DNA of 64,000 nucleotides from Nocardioides bizhenqiangii (GCF_034661235.1 NZ_CP141059.1:1983501-2047500); one strand, 5' to 3'. Positions 6,808-15,936 are shown, counted from the first letter of the stretch. Translations and numbers: made by a program. The notes: generated from the sequence alone by a model not told the origin.

Positions 6808-7902
6808 GTGCTGCGGTTTCGAGTCGTCGACCTGGTGCTTGTCGGAGCGCTCACCGCTCTGGCCTGCGTCGAGTCGCTGTCGAGCCTCGTGACGCCCAGG
6901 TCCCCGGCGTACGTCGCGCTCACGGTGCCATTCGTCACCGTGCCGCTGCTCTTCCGACGGAGTCGACCGGAGGCAGCCGGAGCCGTTCTGCTGGGCGCGC
7001 TGGTCCTCCAGGCGGCGCTCGGCTCCGACCTGCCCGGAGGCGTGGCGGAGCCGATCGCCCTCGTGGTCATGCTCTACTCCCTCGCGGCGCACTTGCCAGT
7101 GCGCCGGGCACTCGTCGTACTCCTTGGCGCGGCGGCGGCCCTTGCGGTTGTCGTGGCTCTCGGGGACGCCCGCGCGGGGAACTTCGTGTACGCCGAGATG
7201 GTCGTCGTGGTCGCGTGGCTGTCCGGCCGGGGGGTTCGGCTGGCTGAGGAGCGCAGCTCACTGCTCAGCGAGAACCGTGCGATGCAGGAGCGTAGCCGGA
7301 TCGCCCGCGAGCTTCATGATGTCGTGTCCCACAATGTGTCGGCGATCGTGGTTCAGGCAGGCGCCGAGCGTCGCGACCTTGCCGCCGATGACCCGGTGGC
7401 CTCCGCCCTGGCCGACATCGAGCAGCACGGACGCGAGACGTTGCAGGAGCTCCGCAAGCTTCTCGGCCTGCTCCGTGTCGACCCCGATGCCGCGGCCCCG
7501 CTGGCACCGCAGCCGGGTCTCGGTGATCTGCCGGGGCTCATCGAGTCATCGGGCGGGAGGGGGACGCGGGCCGCGCTCGTCGTCGAGGGGGAACCGCGCG
7601 AGGTGGGCGACGGCCTGGGGCTCGCTGCCTACCGGGTTGTGCAGGAGTGCCTAACCAATGCCGGGAAACATACGATGAACGGACAGGCTGAGGTAAGGCT
7701 TCGCTGGGGTCAGCAGAGCCTGCAGATCGACGTCCTGAGCAGCGGTGAACCGGCTCTGCGGAGTCGCAGCGTGCCCGGTGCCGGCTACGGCCTCCAGTCG
7801 ATGGCGGAACGGGTCCGCGCCGAGGGCGGGGAGATGCTGGCGGTGCCGGGGCCCGACGGCTTCGCCGTGCATGCCACATTCCCGCTGGAGGGACGGTCGT
7901 GA
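6808..7902 (+). CDS. Two-component sensor histidine kinase, NarL-partner type
   Basis: This 364-residue protein has four to five N-terminal membrane segments (residues about 7-140), a short coiled linker, and a HisKA_3 dimerisation domain in which RELHDVVSHN places the phosphorylated His at residue 170. A HATPase domain follows; its N-box region reads VVQECLTNAGKH and a glycine-rich GYGLQSMAERV stretch follows. There is no large extracellular domain, so it probably senses a membrane or intracellular cue. The response regulator start overlaps its stop by 4 nt, so the two form one cotranslated pair. Kinases of this build pair with LuxR-type regulators and often respond to cell-envelope stress or antibiotics. 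The actual signal is unknown. Confidence 0.93.
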   Translation: MLRFRVVDLVLVGALTALACVESLSSLVTPRSPAYVALTVPFVTVPLLFRRSRPEAAGAVLLGALVLQAALGSDLPGGVAEPIALVVMLYSLAAHLPVRRALVVLLGAAAALAVVVALGDARAGNFVYAEMVVVVAWLSGRGVRLAEERSSLLSENRAMQERSRIARELHDVVSHNVSAIVVQAGAERRDLAADDPVASALADIEQHGRETLQELRKLLGLLRVDPDAAAPLAPQPGLGDLPGLIESSGGRGTRAALVVEGEPREVGDGLGLAAYRVVQECLTNAGKHTMNGQAEVRLRWGQQSLQIDVLSSGEPALRSRSVPGAGYGLQSMAERVRAEGGEMLAVPGPDGFAVHATFPLEGRS

Positions 7903-8558
7903 CCAGGGTTCTGGTGGCTGATGACCAGGAGGTCGTTCGAGCCGGACTCTGTCGGATCCTCGACGGCGAGGAAGATCTCGAGGTGGTGGCCGAGGCGGGC
8001 GATGGCGAGGAGGCGGTGCGCCGGGCGGGAGCGACCCGGCCCGATGTCGTGCTCATGGACATTCGGATGCCGGTCATGGACGGGCTGGCTGCGGCACGCC
8101 GACTGCTGGCTGAGGACTCCTCGGTCAAGGTGGTGATCCTGACGACGTTCGACCTCGACGAGTACGTTTACGAAGCCATCAAGATCGGAGCGAGCGGTTT
8201 CGTGCTGAAGGATGCGCCAGCCGACGAAATCGTCCGTGCGGTCAGGGCGGCGGCCGCGGGAGACGCCTTGGTTTCCCCTTCGGTCACCCGACGCCTCCTG
8301 GCCGAGTTCGCCAAGGTGCGGACCCGGGACAACCCGAGCGTGGCGACCCTCACCGAGCGCGAGCTCGACGTCCTGCGGCAGCTGGCGATGGGGCTGAGCA
8401 ACTCGGAGATCGGTGTCCGACTCTTCATTTCGGAGGGGACCGTGCGGACCCACGTGACACACCTTCTCTCCAAGCTGGATGCCCGCGATCGGGTGCAAGC
8501 GGTCGTACTCGCGTACGAGACGGGCCTGGTCAGCCCCGGTCACACCGAGGACCGCTGA
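7899..8558 (+). CDS. Response regulator, NarL/LuxR family
   Basis: This 219-residue protein has a receiver domain (VADDQ at residues 6-10; phosphoacceptor Asp54 in VLMDIRMPVMDG; conserved Lys in the FVLKDAPADE segment) and a C-terminal LuxR-type helix-turn-helix (TERELDVLRQLAMGLSNSEI, then FISEGTVRTHVTHLLSKLDA). It would be phosphorylated by the kinase encoded immediately upstream, whose gene it overlaps by 4 nt (GTGA), and would then bind DNA as a dimer. Targets are unknown; the divergent membrane protein at 5974-6633 is one possibility. A strong terminator-like hairpin lies about 105 bp downstream, before the convergent glnA. Confidence 0.95.
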   Translation: MTRVLVADDQEVVRAGLCRILDGEEDLEVVAEAGDGEEAVRRAGATRPDVVLMDIRMPVMDGLAAARRLLAEDSSVKVVILTTFDLDEYVYEAIKIGASGFVLKDAPADEIVRAVRAAAAGDALVSPSVTRRLLAEFAKVRTRDNPSVATLTERELDVLRQLAMGLSNSEIGVRLFISEGTVRTHVTHLLSKLDARDRVQAVVLAYETGLVSPGHTEDR

Positions 8559-8663
8559 ACACGCGGTCTTCAGGACGTGCGCCACCAGTGGCGGGCGCGT
8601 CACTCGCGGCGGAGTATGCGGGTCCCTGCTGGAACCATCTCGGCCGGCCTGTCCTCGAATGAC

Positions 8664-8692
8664 GATGGCCCCGGGGGAGTCCCGGGGCCATC
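8664..8692. terminator. Bidirectional terminator between the response regulator and glnA
   Basis: GATGGCCCCGGG (8664-8675) and CCCGGGGCCATC (8681-8692) form a perfect 12-bp stem with a 5-nt loop, between two convergent genes. An A/T-rich patch (GAAAATGAGTTATT) follows on the plus side. Confidence 0.85.
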
Positions 8693-8728
8693 AGCGATCG
8701 AAAATGAGTTATTCGACCAATGTACTAA

Positions 8729-10147
8729 CTAGATGTCGTAGTAGAGCTCGAACTCGTGCGGGTGGGGGCGCTGCTGCACGGGAGCGATCTCCTGGTCGCG
8801 CTTGTAGGTGATCCAGGTGTCGATCAGGTCGGGGGTGAAGACGTTGCCGACCGTCAGGAACTCGTGGTCGGCCTCGAGCGCGTCGAGGACGGCGCCGAGC
8901 GACGTCGGGACCTGGTCGATCTCGGCCATCTCGTCCGGCGGGAGCTCGTAGATGTCCTTGTCGATCGGCGCGGCGGGCTCGATCTTGTTCTGGATGCCGT
9001 CGAGGCCGGCCAGCATCAGCGCCGAGAAGGCGAGGTAGGGGTTCGCCGACGGGTCGGGGAAGCGGGTCTCGATCCGCTTGGCCTTGGGGTTGGTGCCCGT
9101 GATCGGGATCCGGACCGAGGCGGAGCGGTTGCGCGAGGAGTAGACCAGCGAGATCGGCGCCTCGAAGCCCGGGACCAGGCGGTGGTAGGAGTTCACGGTC
9201 GGGTTGGTGAACGCCAGCAGTGCCGGGGCGTGCCTGAGGATGCCGCCGATGTACCAGCGGGCCAGGTCGGAGAGACCGCCGTAGCCGGTCTCGTCGTAGA
9301 ACAGCGGATCGCCGCCCTTCCACAGCGACTGGTGCACGTGCATGCCCGAGCCGTTGTCACCGAAGATCGGCTTCGGCATGAAGGTGACCGACTTGTTCTG
9401 CTCCCACGCGGTGTTCTTGATGATGTACTTGAACTTCATCACGTCGTCCGCCGCCTTGAGCAGCGTGTCGAACTTGTAGTTGATCTCCGCCTGGCCGGCG
9501 GTGCCGACCTCGTGGTGACCGCGCTCGACCTGGAGGCCGACGGCCTCGAGATTCTTGACCATGTCGTCGCGCAGGTCGCCGTAGTGGTCGTAGGGCGCGA
9601 CCGGGAAGTAGCCGCCCTTGAAGCGGGTCTTGTAGCCCTTGTTGTCGCCCTCCTGGCCCGAGTTCCACCAGCCCTCGACGGAGTCGATGTGGTAGTAGCC
9701 CTCGTTGGCGGTGGTCGAGTAGCGGACCGAGTCGAAGATGTAGAACTCGGCCTCGGGCGCGAAGTAGGCGGTGTCCGCGACGCCGGTGGTGTTGAGGTAG
9801 GCCAGCGCCTTCTTCGCGATGTTGCGCGGGTCGCGTGAGTAGGGCTCGCCGGTGATCGGGTCGTGGATGAAGAAGTTCAGGTTGAGCGTCTTCGACTTGC
9901 GGAACGGGTCCACGTACGCCGTCGTCGGGTCCGGGAAGAGCGCCATGTCCGACTCGTTGATCGCCTGGAAGCCGCGGATCGACGAGCCGTCGAAACCGAG
10001 GCCGTCGTCGAACACCGACTGGTCGAACGACGAGACCGGCACCGTGAAGTGCTGCATGATGCCCGGCAGGTCACAGAAACGGACGTCGACCATCTCGACG
10101 CCCTCGTCCGCGATGAACTTGAGCAGCTCTTCGCTGTTGCTGAACAT
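8729..10147 (-). CDS. glnA: Type I glutamine synthetase
   Basis: This 472-residue enzyme makes glutamine from glutamate, ammonia and ATP in the cytosol and is the main ammonium-assimilating enzyme. The N-terminal beta-grasp domain ([13 protein letters not shown]) and catalytic domain are complete. [11 protein letters not shown] carries the ATP/metal-site residues, and the adenylylation loop [18 protein letters not shown] places the regulatory tyrosine at residue 400. GlnE-type adenylylation is therefore expected. The ATG at 10147 is preferred over an upstream in-frame start at 10237 because GGAGGAA lies 5-7 nt before it and the family begins near [13 protein letters not shown] double GlnR box about 130 bp upstream and a small palindrome next to the ribosome-binding site point to nitrogen-responsive control. 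Confidence 0.98.
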   Translation of the reverse strand: MFSNSEELLKFIADEGVEMVDVRFCDLPGIMQHFTVPVSSFDQSVFDDGLGFDGSSIRGFQAINESDMALFPDPTTAYVDPFRKSKTLNLNFFIHDPITGEPYSRDPRNIAKKALAYLNTTGVADTAYFAPEAEFYIFDSVRYSTTANEGYYHIDSVEGWWNSGQEGDNKGYKTRFKGGYFPVAPYDHYGDLRDDMVKNLEAVGLQVERGHHEVGTAGQAEINYKFDTLLKAADDVMKFKYIIKNTAWEQNKSVTFMPKPIFGDNGSGMHVHQSLWKGGDPLFYDETGYGGLSDLARWYIGGILRHAPALLAFTNPTVNSYHRLVPGFEAPISLVYSSRNRSASVRIPITGTNPKAKRIETRFPDPSANPYLAFSALMLAGLDGIQNKIEPAAPIDKDIYELPPDEMAEIDQVPTSLGAVLDALEADHEFLTVGNVFTPDLIDTWITYKRDQEIAPVQQRPHPHEFELYYDI

Positions 10148-10159
10148 TCGTTCCTCCTC

Positions 10160-10178
10160 GGCTGACCCAGGGTCAGCC
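10160..10178 (-). promoter_or_regulatory. Palindrome in the glnA 5' leader
   Basis: GGCTGACCC and GGGTCAGCC form a perfect 9-bp inverted repeat around one base, just upstream of the glnA Shine-Dalgarno sequence. It could be a protein-binding site or a small RNA hairpin affecting translation. Confidence 0.45.
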
Positions 10179-10222
10179 ACCAGTCTGGATCCGGCACTCC
10201 GGAAATCGAGGGTGATCGCGGC

Positions 10223-10228
10223 ATCGTA
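10223..10228 (-). promoter_or_regulatory. Possible glnA -10 hexamer TACGAT
   Basis: On the minus strand TACGAT lies between the GlnR box and the gene, giving a leader of about 65-70 nt. No good -35 element was seen, as expected for an activator-dependent promoter. Confidence 0.4.
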
Positions 10229-10279
10229 CCTACGCAACGCTGCGCGACGACCGCCTGTCCAGCAACCTACGGAGGGGCC

Positions 10280-10317
10280 GTTTCTCGACCATGACCACTT
10301 TGTTTCAGGGATGTAAC
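10280..10317 (-). promoter_or_regulatory. Double GlnR box upstream of glnA
   Basis: Read on the minus strand the bases are GTTAC-n6-GAAAC-n6-GTCAT-n6-GAAAC, with every spacer exactly 6 nt. This matches the actinobacterial GlnR consensus gTnAC-n6-GaAAC in both its a and b sites; the only deviation is T for C in GTCAT. The box lies about 130 bp before glnA and about 60 bp before the divergent RDD gene, so GlnR could act on either. Confidence 0.85.
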
Positions 10318-10361
10318 AGGTTTCCCGGGACCGCGGTTCGGCTGCCGGGCTGGCCGGTCAC

Positions 10362-10367
10362 TAGGGT
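10362..10367 (+). promoter_or_regulatory. -10 hexamer TAGGGT, leaderless promoter of the RDD gene
   Basis: TAGGGT ends 7 nt before the ATG at 10375. Confidence 0.55.
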
Positions 10368-10374
10368 GACGGCG

Positions 10375-10815
10375 ATGCCCGACCAGCCCACCCCACCCGT
10401 CTCCACCGTCCCGTTCCCGACCGCGTCCTGGGGTCGGCGGATCCTGGCGCTCTTCGTCGACTGGGTTGCCTCGACCCTGGTCGTGATCGTGTTCGTCGGC
10501 CTGGACGAGTACGGCGAGCCCGGCTCGCCCGCCCAGCTCTACACGCTGGTCGTGTTCGTGCTCGAGGCGGCGCTGTTCACCTGGCTCCTCGGCGGCTCGT
10601 TCGGCAAGCTCCTGACCGGCCTGCGCGTCGTACCCGCCGCCGGTCGGGGTCGGCTTTCCAACCCGCTGCCGCTGCTGGGCCGCCAGGTCGCGATCGCGCT
10701 GGTCATCCCGCCGCTCGTCTTCCGGTCGGACGGCCGCGGCCTCCACGACCTCCTCGCCGGCACGGCGACGGTCACCATGGACACCTACCGCCGGCTCACG
10801 ACCACCGGCGTCTAG
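10375..10815 (+). CDS. RDD family membrane protein
   Basis: This 146-residue protein has the RDD layout. A cytoplasmic N terminus runs into SWGRRILALFVDW, giving the Arg and Asp of the first helix. A second hydrophobic helix spans about residues 57-72, followed by GGSFGKLLTGLRVV. The third region ends in SDGRGLHDLLAGTATV, with the second conserved Asp. RDD proteins are small membrane proteins, some implicated in ion or solute transport, but most are uncharacterised. An earlier in-frame ATG at 10291 exists; 10375 is chosen because a TAGGGT hexamer sits 7 nt before it. The gene faces away from glnA and meets DUF4191 tail to tail, as in the equivalent mycobacterial cluster. Confidence 0.88.
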   Translation: MPDQPTPPVSTVPFPTASWGRRILALFVDWVASTLVVIVFVGLDEYGEPGSPAQLYTLVVFVLEAALFTWLLGGSFGKLLTGLRVVPAAGRGRLSNPLPLLGRQVAIALVIPPLVFRSDGRGLHDLLAGTATVTMDTYRRLTTTGV

Positions 10816-10824
10816 CCAGCAGGG

Positions 10825-11535
10825 TCAGCGGCCCTTGAGGTTGCCGCGCATGCCTTTCATGCTCGTCGGCACCGGGCCGCGGGGGAGCGGCACCTTCGGG
10901 CGCTGGGCGTCGAGCGCCTTGAGCCGCATCAGGAGGTCGGTCTGCTCGGCCGGCTTGACCTGGCGGCCGAGCTTCTGCACGTGCTTGACCAGCTTGGGCA
11001 GCGGGACCTGACCCTCGTCGTTGCCGACGAACACCTCGTGCACCGGGAAGTCGGCGGCGACCCGCTCGTGCTTCCTGCGCTCGCTCGCCATCAGCTGGCG
11101 CAGCCGGTTGGGGTTGCCCTCGCCGACCAGCACGATGCCCGGGGGCCCGACGACGCGGTGCACCATGTCCTGCTGCTTGGTGAAGCCGACGACCTCCTCG
11201 AGCTTCCAGCCGCGGCGCAGCATCGACAGCGCGCGGGCGCCGCCGCCGACCTGGCCGTCGAGGCGCGCGTACGCCGCCTTCTGGGCGCGCCGGCTGAAGA
11301 CGATCATCATGCCGAGGAAGCCGAGCAGCAGACCGCCGACGATCGCCATGATCAGGCCGATGGTCCCCTTGCCGGGGAGCAGCCAGAAGATGCCGAACCC
11401 GACGCCCCCGAAGACCAGGAACGCGAGGAGCATCCACCAGCCGACCGCGCGGTCGACCTGCTTGGTCATCTTGAAGGTCTCGATGATCTGCCGACGTCGA
11501 CTCATGGTCGACGGGTCGAGGGGCTCGTTCGACAT
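10825..11535 (-). CDS. DUF4191 family membrane protein
   Basis: This 236-residue protein has two adjacent hydrophobic helices (residues about 32-50 and 57-79) and a soluble C-terminal part with VVGFTKQQDMVHRVVG and LVGEGNPNRLRQLMASER, features of the actinobacterial DUF4191 family. The function is unknown. It follows lipA in the same direction after 51 nt. In Mycobacterium tuberculosis the homologous gene (Rv2219) also follows lipA, so the pairing is conserved and cotranscription is likely. No enzymatic motif was seen. The C terminus is basic (TSMKGMRGNLKGR). Confidence 0.88.
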   Translation of the reverse strand: MSNEPLDPSTMSRRRQIIETFKMTKQVDRAVGWWMLLAFLVFGGVGFGIFWLLPGKGTIGLIMAIVGGLLLGFLGMMIVFSRRAQKAAYARLDGQVGGGARALSMLRRGWKLEEVVGFTKQQDMVHRVVGPPGIVLVGEGNPNRLRQLMASERRKHERVAADFPVHEVFVGNDEGQVPLPKLVKHVQKLGRQVKPAEQTDLLMRLKALDAQRPKVPLPRGPVPTSMKGMRGNLKGR

Positions 11536-11586
11536 CGTGCGGTGCTGCCTGCCTGTTTCGTTGATCTGCGGTGGTGGTCGACGCGG

Positions 11587-12534
11587 CTAGGCCGAAGCCG
11601 AGGTCTCGGCCGCGCGGGCGTCCATCGCCTGACGGTACAGGCGACCGGCACGGTACGACGAACGCACGAGGGGCCCTGAGAGCACCCCGGCGAACCCGAG
11701 CTCGATCGCCTCCTGCTGGAGCTCGACGAACTCCTCCGGCTTCACCCACCGCTCGACGGGGTGGTGACGCACCGACGGGCGGAGGTACTGGGTGATGGTC
11801 AGCAGCTCGCAGCCCGCGTCGTGCAGGTCGCGCATCGCCTGGCTGACCTCCTCGCGGGTCTCGCCCATGCCGAGGATCAGGTTGGACTTCGTCACCAGCC
11901 CGAAAGCGCGGGCCTGGGTGAGCACGTCGAGCGACCGGTCGTAGCGGAACGCCGGCCGGATCCTCTTGAAGATCCGGGGCACGGTCTCGACGTTGTGGGC
12001 CAGCACCTCCGGCCGGGACTCGAACACCTGCTCCAGCAGCTCGGGGATGCCGTTGAAGTCGGGGATCAGGTTCTCGACGCCCGTGCCGGGGTTGAGCTCG
12101 TGGATCGCCCGCACCGTCTCGGCGTACAACCAGGCGCCGCCGTCGTCGAGGTCGTCGCGGGCGACACCGGTGATGGTCGCGTAGCGCAGCTCCATCTTCT
12201 TGACCGACTCCGCCACCCGCCGCGGCTCGTCCCGGTCGAGCGGCTGCGGCTTGCCGGTGTCGATCTGGCAGAAGTCACAGCGCCGCGTGCACTGGTCGCC
12301 GCCGATGAGGAACGTCGCCTCGCGGTCCTCCCAGCACTCGAAGATGTTGGGGCAGCCCGCCTCCTGGCAGACCGTGTGCAGACCCTCGGACTTCACCAGG
12401 CTCTGCAGGGCGGTGTACTCCGGCCCCATCTTCGCCCGGGTCTTGATCCACGAGGGCTTCCGCTCGATCGGGGTCTCCGCGTTGCGGACCTCGAGACGGA
12501 GGAGCTTGCGGCCTTCAGGGAGGGTGGCGGACAC
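11587..12534 (-). CDS. lipA: Lipoyl synthase
   Basis: This 315-residue radical SAM enzyme inserts two sulfur atoms into protein-bound octanoyl groups to make lipoyl cofactor. Both iron-sulfur sites are visible: the auxiliary cluster cysteines in [12 protein letters not shown], and the radical SAM CxxxCxxC in CTRRCDFC. The C-terminal RSSY motif that ligates the auxiliary cluster is present (LVRSSYRAG). The start is a GTG at 12534 with TAGGCT 7 nt before it, suggesting a leaderless transcript. Its substrates here would be the E2 protein (17626-19440) and the glycine cleavage H protein, which is not in the window. It is followed by DUF4191 and preceded on the same strand by the ABC transporter pair. 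Confidence 0.98.
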   Translation of the reverse strand: MSATLPEGRKLLRLEVRNAETPIERKPSWIKTRAKMGPEYTALQSLVKSEGLHTVCQEAGCPNIFECWEDREATFLIGGDQCTRRCDFCQIDTGKPQPLDRDEPRRVAESVKKMELRYATITGVARDDLDDGGAWLYAETVRAIHELNPGTGVENLIPDFNGIPELLEQVFESRPEVLAHNVETVPRIFKRIRPAFRYDRSLDVLTQARAFGLVTKSNLILGMGETREEVSQAMRDLHDAGCELLTITQYLRPSVRHHPVERWVKPEEFVELQQEAIELGFAGVLSGPLVRSSYRAGRLYRQAMDARAAETSASA

Positions 12535-12541
12535 GCCCGCC

Positions 12542-12547
12542 AGCCTA
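12542..12547 (-). promoter_or_regulatory. -10 hexamer TAGGCT, leaderless promoter of lipA
   Basis: On the minus strand TAGGCT ends 7 nt before the GTG at 12534. Confidence 0.5.
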
Positions 12548-12576
12548 CCGCGCAGGGGGTCGAGAGCCCTCTTCGG

Positions 12577-13563
12577 TCAGGGCACGTCGCGACGGTGGAA
12601 CGACGCGAGCGACGCGGCGGCGAACAGCACCAGCCCGGTCCCGAGGAACAACAGCGCACGTCCGATCGGCAGGGTCTTCTCGACCGAGCAGAAGCCGATT
12701 TCCTCATTGCCCGGGCACGGGGCGTCGGCCCAGTAGGGCGCGCCGTCCAGGATGACCGCCGCGATGTTGAGCCCTGGGTTCCAGACCGAGCCGACGCCGA
12801 TCACTGCGAGCACGATGCCGCCCGCGACACTGGCGGCGAGGAGCACGCCGAGCGCGGCGACCGTGCTGCGGAACAACATCGTCAACGCGTAGCCGGCGAG
12901 CGCCGCGCCAGCCGCGATCCCCGCGCCGCGCCATCCGCTCTGGAGGCAGTCGAGCAGGAGCCCGTCACCGATCTCGATGTCGCGCGAGCGCGCGACCAGG
13001 CCGAGCAGCAACCAGTACGCCGTCACCACAACGCCTGCGAACAACCCAGCCGCCACTGTGACGACCGTGCCCTTGGCGGCCCAGACGAGTGGCCGCCGCG
13101 GCTCGAACAGGAGCTGGTTGCTCACCGACCCGCTGGCCCAGTCGTGACCGGCGAAGGTGGTGCCGACGAGCATCATCAGGATCGCCAGCACGATCACGAC
13201 CGCGAGGCCCGACCCCTCGTCACGCTCGCCGGCGAGATCCAGCGGCTCCCAGTAGACGAACCACTCGGGCTGCGGGAGGTAGCTCTCGTTGCAAGCCGCC
13301 TCGACATCGTCCGGCAGCGGTTGACCGAGGTGCCGCTCGGGGTTGTCGAGGCACCTCTCGTAGCCGCGCTCGACACGCGGGTTCTGCATCTCGATCGCGA
13401 CCTGCTCCTCGGCGTACGCGAGGTCCCCGGCCGAGGGCGGCCGGGTGTTCAGGACGGTCGCGACGCCGATCACCACCGGGATCGCGACCGCGACCGCGAG
13501 GATCACGAGCACGGCCCGGCGGCACAGGAGCCGGGTCAGCTCGACCTGCAGCAGCCGGCTCAC
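12577..13563 (-). CDS. ABC transporter permease (ABC-2 like)
   Basis: This 328-residue membrane protein has one N-terminal helix (LVILAVAVAIPVVIGVATV), a large external loop of about 110 residues, and five more hydrophobic helices (near 135-155, 172-195, 217-240, 245-270 and 300-318), as in ABC-2 permeases of drug or envelope exporters. Its GTG start overlaps the ATP-binding protein stop by 4 nt, so the two form one transporter. Such two-gene systems often export antibiotics, peptides or lipids, but no substrate can be read from the sequence. It separates lipA from lipB, which in related genomes lie closer together. Confidence 0.85.
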   Translation of the reverse strand: MSRLLQVELTRLLCRRAVLVILAVAVAIPVVIGVATVLNTRPPSAGDLAYAEEQVAIEMQNPRVERGYERCLDNPERHLGQPLPDDVEAACNESYLPQPEWFVYWEPLDLAGERDEGSGLAVVIVLAILMMLVGTTFAGHDWASGSVSNQLLFEPRRPLVWAAKGTVVTVAAGLFAGVVVTAYWLLLGLVARSRDIEIGDGLLLDCLQSGWRGAGIAAGAALAGYALTMLFRSTVAALGVLLAASVAGGIVLAVIGVGSVWNPGLNIAAVILDGAPYWADAPCPGNEEIGFCSVEKTLPIGRALLFLGTGLVLFAAASLASFHRRDVP

Positions 13564-14498
13564 GCCACGACCTCAGTCGTGTCGTGGCCCAGCTCTTCGG
13601 GTTCGGTGAGCTGGAGGAAGTAGGCCTCGAGGTCGGCCCGCAGCGGGGTCAGCTCGGTCAGCCAGATGCCGGCCTCGCCGAGGGCTCGGGTGATGTCGGC
13701 CGGCTGCTCCGCGTCGACGTGGAGCTCGCCGTTGATGCTGGCGGGCGCGAATCCAGCACCGATCAGTGCCTGGGCGGCGGCGCTCGGGTCCGGCACGAGG
13801 ACGCGGTACGACGTACCGCTGCCCAGCAGCTCGTCCACGGTGCCCGACGCCAGCAGCTTGCCGTTGCCGATGATGGTGGCCGAGGTGCAGACCTGCTGCA
13901 CCTCGGCCAGGATGTGCGAGCTCAGCAGCACGGTGACGCCGGACGCGCCGAGGTCGCGGATGGTCTCGCGGATCTCACGGATGCCGGCGGGGTCGAGGCC
14001 GTTTGTCGGCTCGTCGAGGATCAGCAGGTCCGGGTCCTTGAGCAGGGTCGCCGCGATGGCGAGCCGCTGCTTCATGCCGAGCGAGTAAGCCTTGTAGCGG
14101 TCCTTCTCGCGTCCGGCGAGCCTGACCGTCTCGATCGCCGCGTCGACGCGAGCAGGCGGTGCACCGATCGCGCCGGCGAGGAGCTGGAGGTTGCGGCGAC
14201 CGCTGAAGTTGGGCGAGAACTTGGGCGACTCGACGACCGCGCCCACCCGACCGATCACCTGCGGGAGCCGGTGCGGCACGGGCTGCCCGAACAGCCGCAT
14301 CGTGCCGCGGGTCGGACGGGCCAGTCCGAGCAGCATCCGGATGGTCGTGGTCTTGCCGGACCCGTTGGGCCCGAGGAAGCCGTGGACGCCGCCGGCCGGC
14401 ACCGCCAGGTCCAGGCTCTGCACGGCGACCCGCAGCTCGCCGCGGACGCTGCGGAACTCCTTCCGCAGGCCCGTCGTCTCGATGACGAGGTCGCTCAC
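13560..14498 (-). CDS. ABC transporter ATP-binding protein
   Basis: This 312-residue ATPase has Walker A (GPNGSGKTTTI, about residues 39-49), the signature loop (SLGMKQRLAIA), Walker B (LLILDEPTNGLD) and a switch His in LLSSHILAEV. A C-terminal extension of about 90 residues matches the drug-export (CcmA/NatA-like) class. It powers the permease encoded immediately downstream through a 4-nt overlap. The start is GTG at 14498. The pair is probably cotranscribed toward lipA, but TAGGCT before lipA suggests lipA also has its own promoter. Confidence 0.93.
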   Translation of the reverse strand: MSDLVIETTGLRKEFRSVRGELRVAVQSLDLAVPAGGVHGFLGPNGSGKTTTIRMLLGLARPTRGTMRLFGQPVPHRLPQVIGRVGAVVESPKFSPNFSGRRNLQLLAGAIGAPPARVDAAIETVRLAGREKDRYKAYSLGMKQRLAIAATLLKDPDLLILDEPTNGLDPAGIREIRETIRDLGASGVTVLLSSHILAEVQQVCTSATIIGNGKLLASGTVDELLGSGTSYRVLVPDPSAAAQALIGAGFAPASINGELHVDAEQPADITRALGEAGIWLTELTPLRADLEAYFLQLTEPEELGHDTTEVVA

Positions 14499-14622
14499 CC
14501 GAAATGTCCCCTGTCTGCCTGGTCTGCCGTCCCCTTCGGGGGATCAGACGATCCGACCACGCAAAAGGTTGCCCGGCCCGCCGGACACGCCGGTGGGGTA
14601 AAGGGGTGATCAACTGGGGCCT

Positions 14623-15192
14623 ATGGAGATGAAGGACGTGTTGGTCAGCTACCTCACCGAGCAGCGGATGTCGCTGCTCCAGAAGCTCGACGGGCTGTCG
14701 GAGCGTGAGCTGCGGACGCCCCGCACCTCGACCGGCACCAACCTGATCGGCATCGTGAAGCACTGCATGAACGTCGAGTACGGGTACTTCGGCCCCACCT
14801 TCGGCCGCACGATCGACGATCCGGCGGGCCTGGTGCCGGAGGACGCCTATGACACCGATCCGCAGGTGGACTGGTACGCGACAGCGGAAGAGACGTGTGC
14901 GGGGATCGTCGACAATTATCAACGGGTGCAGGCCTTCTGCGACGAGACGATCGACCTGCTGTCGCTCGACGCGCAGGGACGGGTGCCGTGGTGGGGCGAC
15001 CACGGCAGCGTCACGCTCGGGCGGATCTTGGTCCACGTGATCGTCGACCTGGCGCGGCACGCTGGCCATGCAGACATCCTTCGGGAACAGGTCGACGGGG
15101 CCGTGGGCTGCACCGCGCCGGGGGACAACCTCCCCGAGATCGACTTCCCGGCGTACGTCGCCAGGCTGACCGAGCTCGCCGACCGGTTCTGA
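14623..15192 (+). CDS. DinB / DUF664 family protein
   Basis: This 189-residue helical-bundle protein belongs to the DinB/DUF664 group. The signs are the N-terminal LVSYLTEQRMSLLQKLDGLS, the family-typical LIGIVKHCMNVEYGYF with one metal-binding His, and the C-terminal LVHVIVDLARHAGHADILRE, which supplies the other two histidines. Members bind Zn or Ni, and some are thiol transferases, mycothiol-dependent in actinobacteria. The specific reaction is unknown. The ATG at 14623 is followed by an in-frame ATG at 14629, so the exact start is uncertain by two codons. It lies between the divergent ABC transporter and the convergent lipB, with only 6 nt to the lipB stop. Confidence 0.82.
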   Translation: MEMKDVLVSYLTEQRMSLLQKLDGLSERELRTPRTSTGTNLIGIVKHCMNVEYGYFGPTFGRTIDDPAGLVPEDAYDTDPQVDWYATAEETCAGIVDNYQRVQAFCDETIDLLSLDAQGRVPWWGDHGSVTLGRILVHVIVDLARHAGHADILREQVDGAVGCTAPGDNLPEIDFPAYVARLTELADRF

Positions 15193-15198
15193 GGCGGC

Positions 15199-15930
15199 TC
15201 AGGCGCCGGGCGTCAGGACCGGGATCCGGGGTCCGCGGCCGGGCTCGGGACGCGGTTCGTAGTCGGGGGTGGCGTCATAGGGCTGCCAGGCCAGGAGCTC
15301 GGCGAGGTGTCGCCGTACGGACGGAAGAACCTCGGTGACCGGTACGTCGCGGCCGAGCTCCTGCGAGAGGGAGGTGACGCCGGCGTCGGCGATGCCGCAG
15401 GGGACGAACCGGTCGTACCAACCGAGGTCGACGTCGCAGTTGAGGGCGAAGCCGTGCATGGTCACGCCGCGGCCGACCCGGATGCCGATCGCGGCGAGCT
15501 TGCGCTCCGGCCCGCGCGCGTCCGCGCGGAGCCAGACGCCGCTGCGGCCGGGCACCCGGGCGGTGGTGACGCCGAAGTCGGCGCAGACCGCGATCAGCGC
15601 CTCCTCGACCCGACGGACGTAGTCGACGACCTTGACGTGGTCAGGGAGGCGGACGATCGGGTAGCCCACCAGCTGGCCGGGTCCGTGGAAGGTGATCTTG
15701 CCGCCGCGGTCGACGTCGATCACAGCCGCGGTGCCGGGGTCGGCCGGGCGTTCGTCGGGGGTGGTGCGCTTGCCGGCCGTGAAGACCGGCGGGTGCTCGA
15801 GGAGCAGCACGGTGCCGGGCCGGTCGCCGGCGGTGACCTGCGCGTGCACCTGCCGCTGGAGCTCCCACGCCTCGACGTAGTCGATCGCGTCGTCGCCGAG
15901 GCCGGCCTCCTGGAACTGCAACTCGATCAC
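15199..15930 (-). CDS. lipB: Octanoyl-[acyl-carrier-protein]:protein N-octanoyltransferase
   Basis: This 243-residue enzyme transfers octanoate from acyl carrier protein to lipoyl domains, the step before LipA. The signature [19 protein letters not shown] is present, as are the catalytic Lys in [13 protein letters not shown] and the catalytic Cys in [14 protein letters not shown]. The start is GTG at 15930 with TAGGCT 6 nt before it. It is slightly long at the C terminus, with a Pro/Arg-rich tail. It should modify the two lipoyl domains of the E2 protein encoded about 2 kb away, and it forms with lipA the complete endogenous lipoylation route. Confidence 0.97.
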   Translation of the reverse strand: MIELQFQEAGLGDDAIDYVEAWELQRQVHAQVTAGDRPGTVLLLEHPPVFTAGKRTTPDERPADPGTAAVIDVDRGGKITFHGPGQLVGYPIVRLPDHVKVVDYVRRVEEALIAVCADFGVTTARVPGRSGVWLRADARGPERKLAAIGIRVGRGVTMHGFALNCDVDLGWYDRFVPCGIADAGVTSLSQELGRDVPVTEVLPSVRRHLAELLAWQPYDATPDYEPRPEPGRGPRIPVLTPGA

Positions 15931-15936
15931 GGACCG

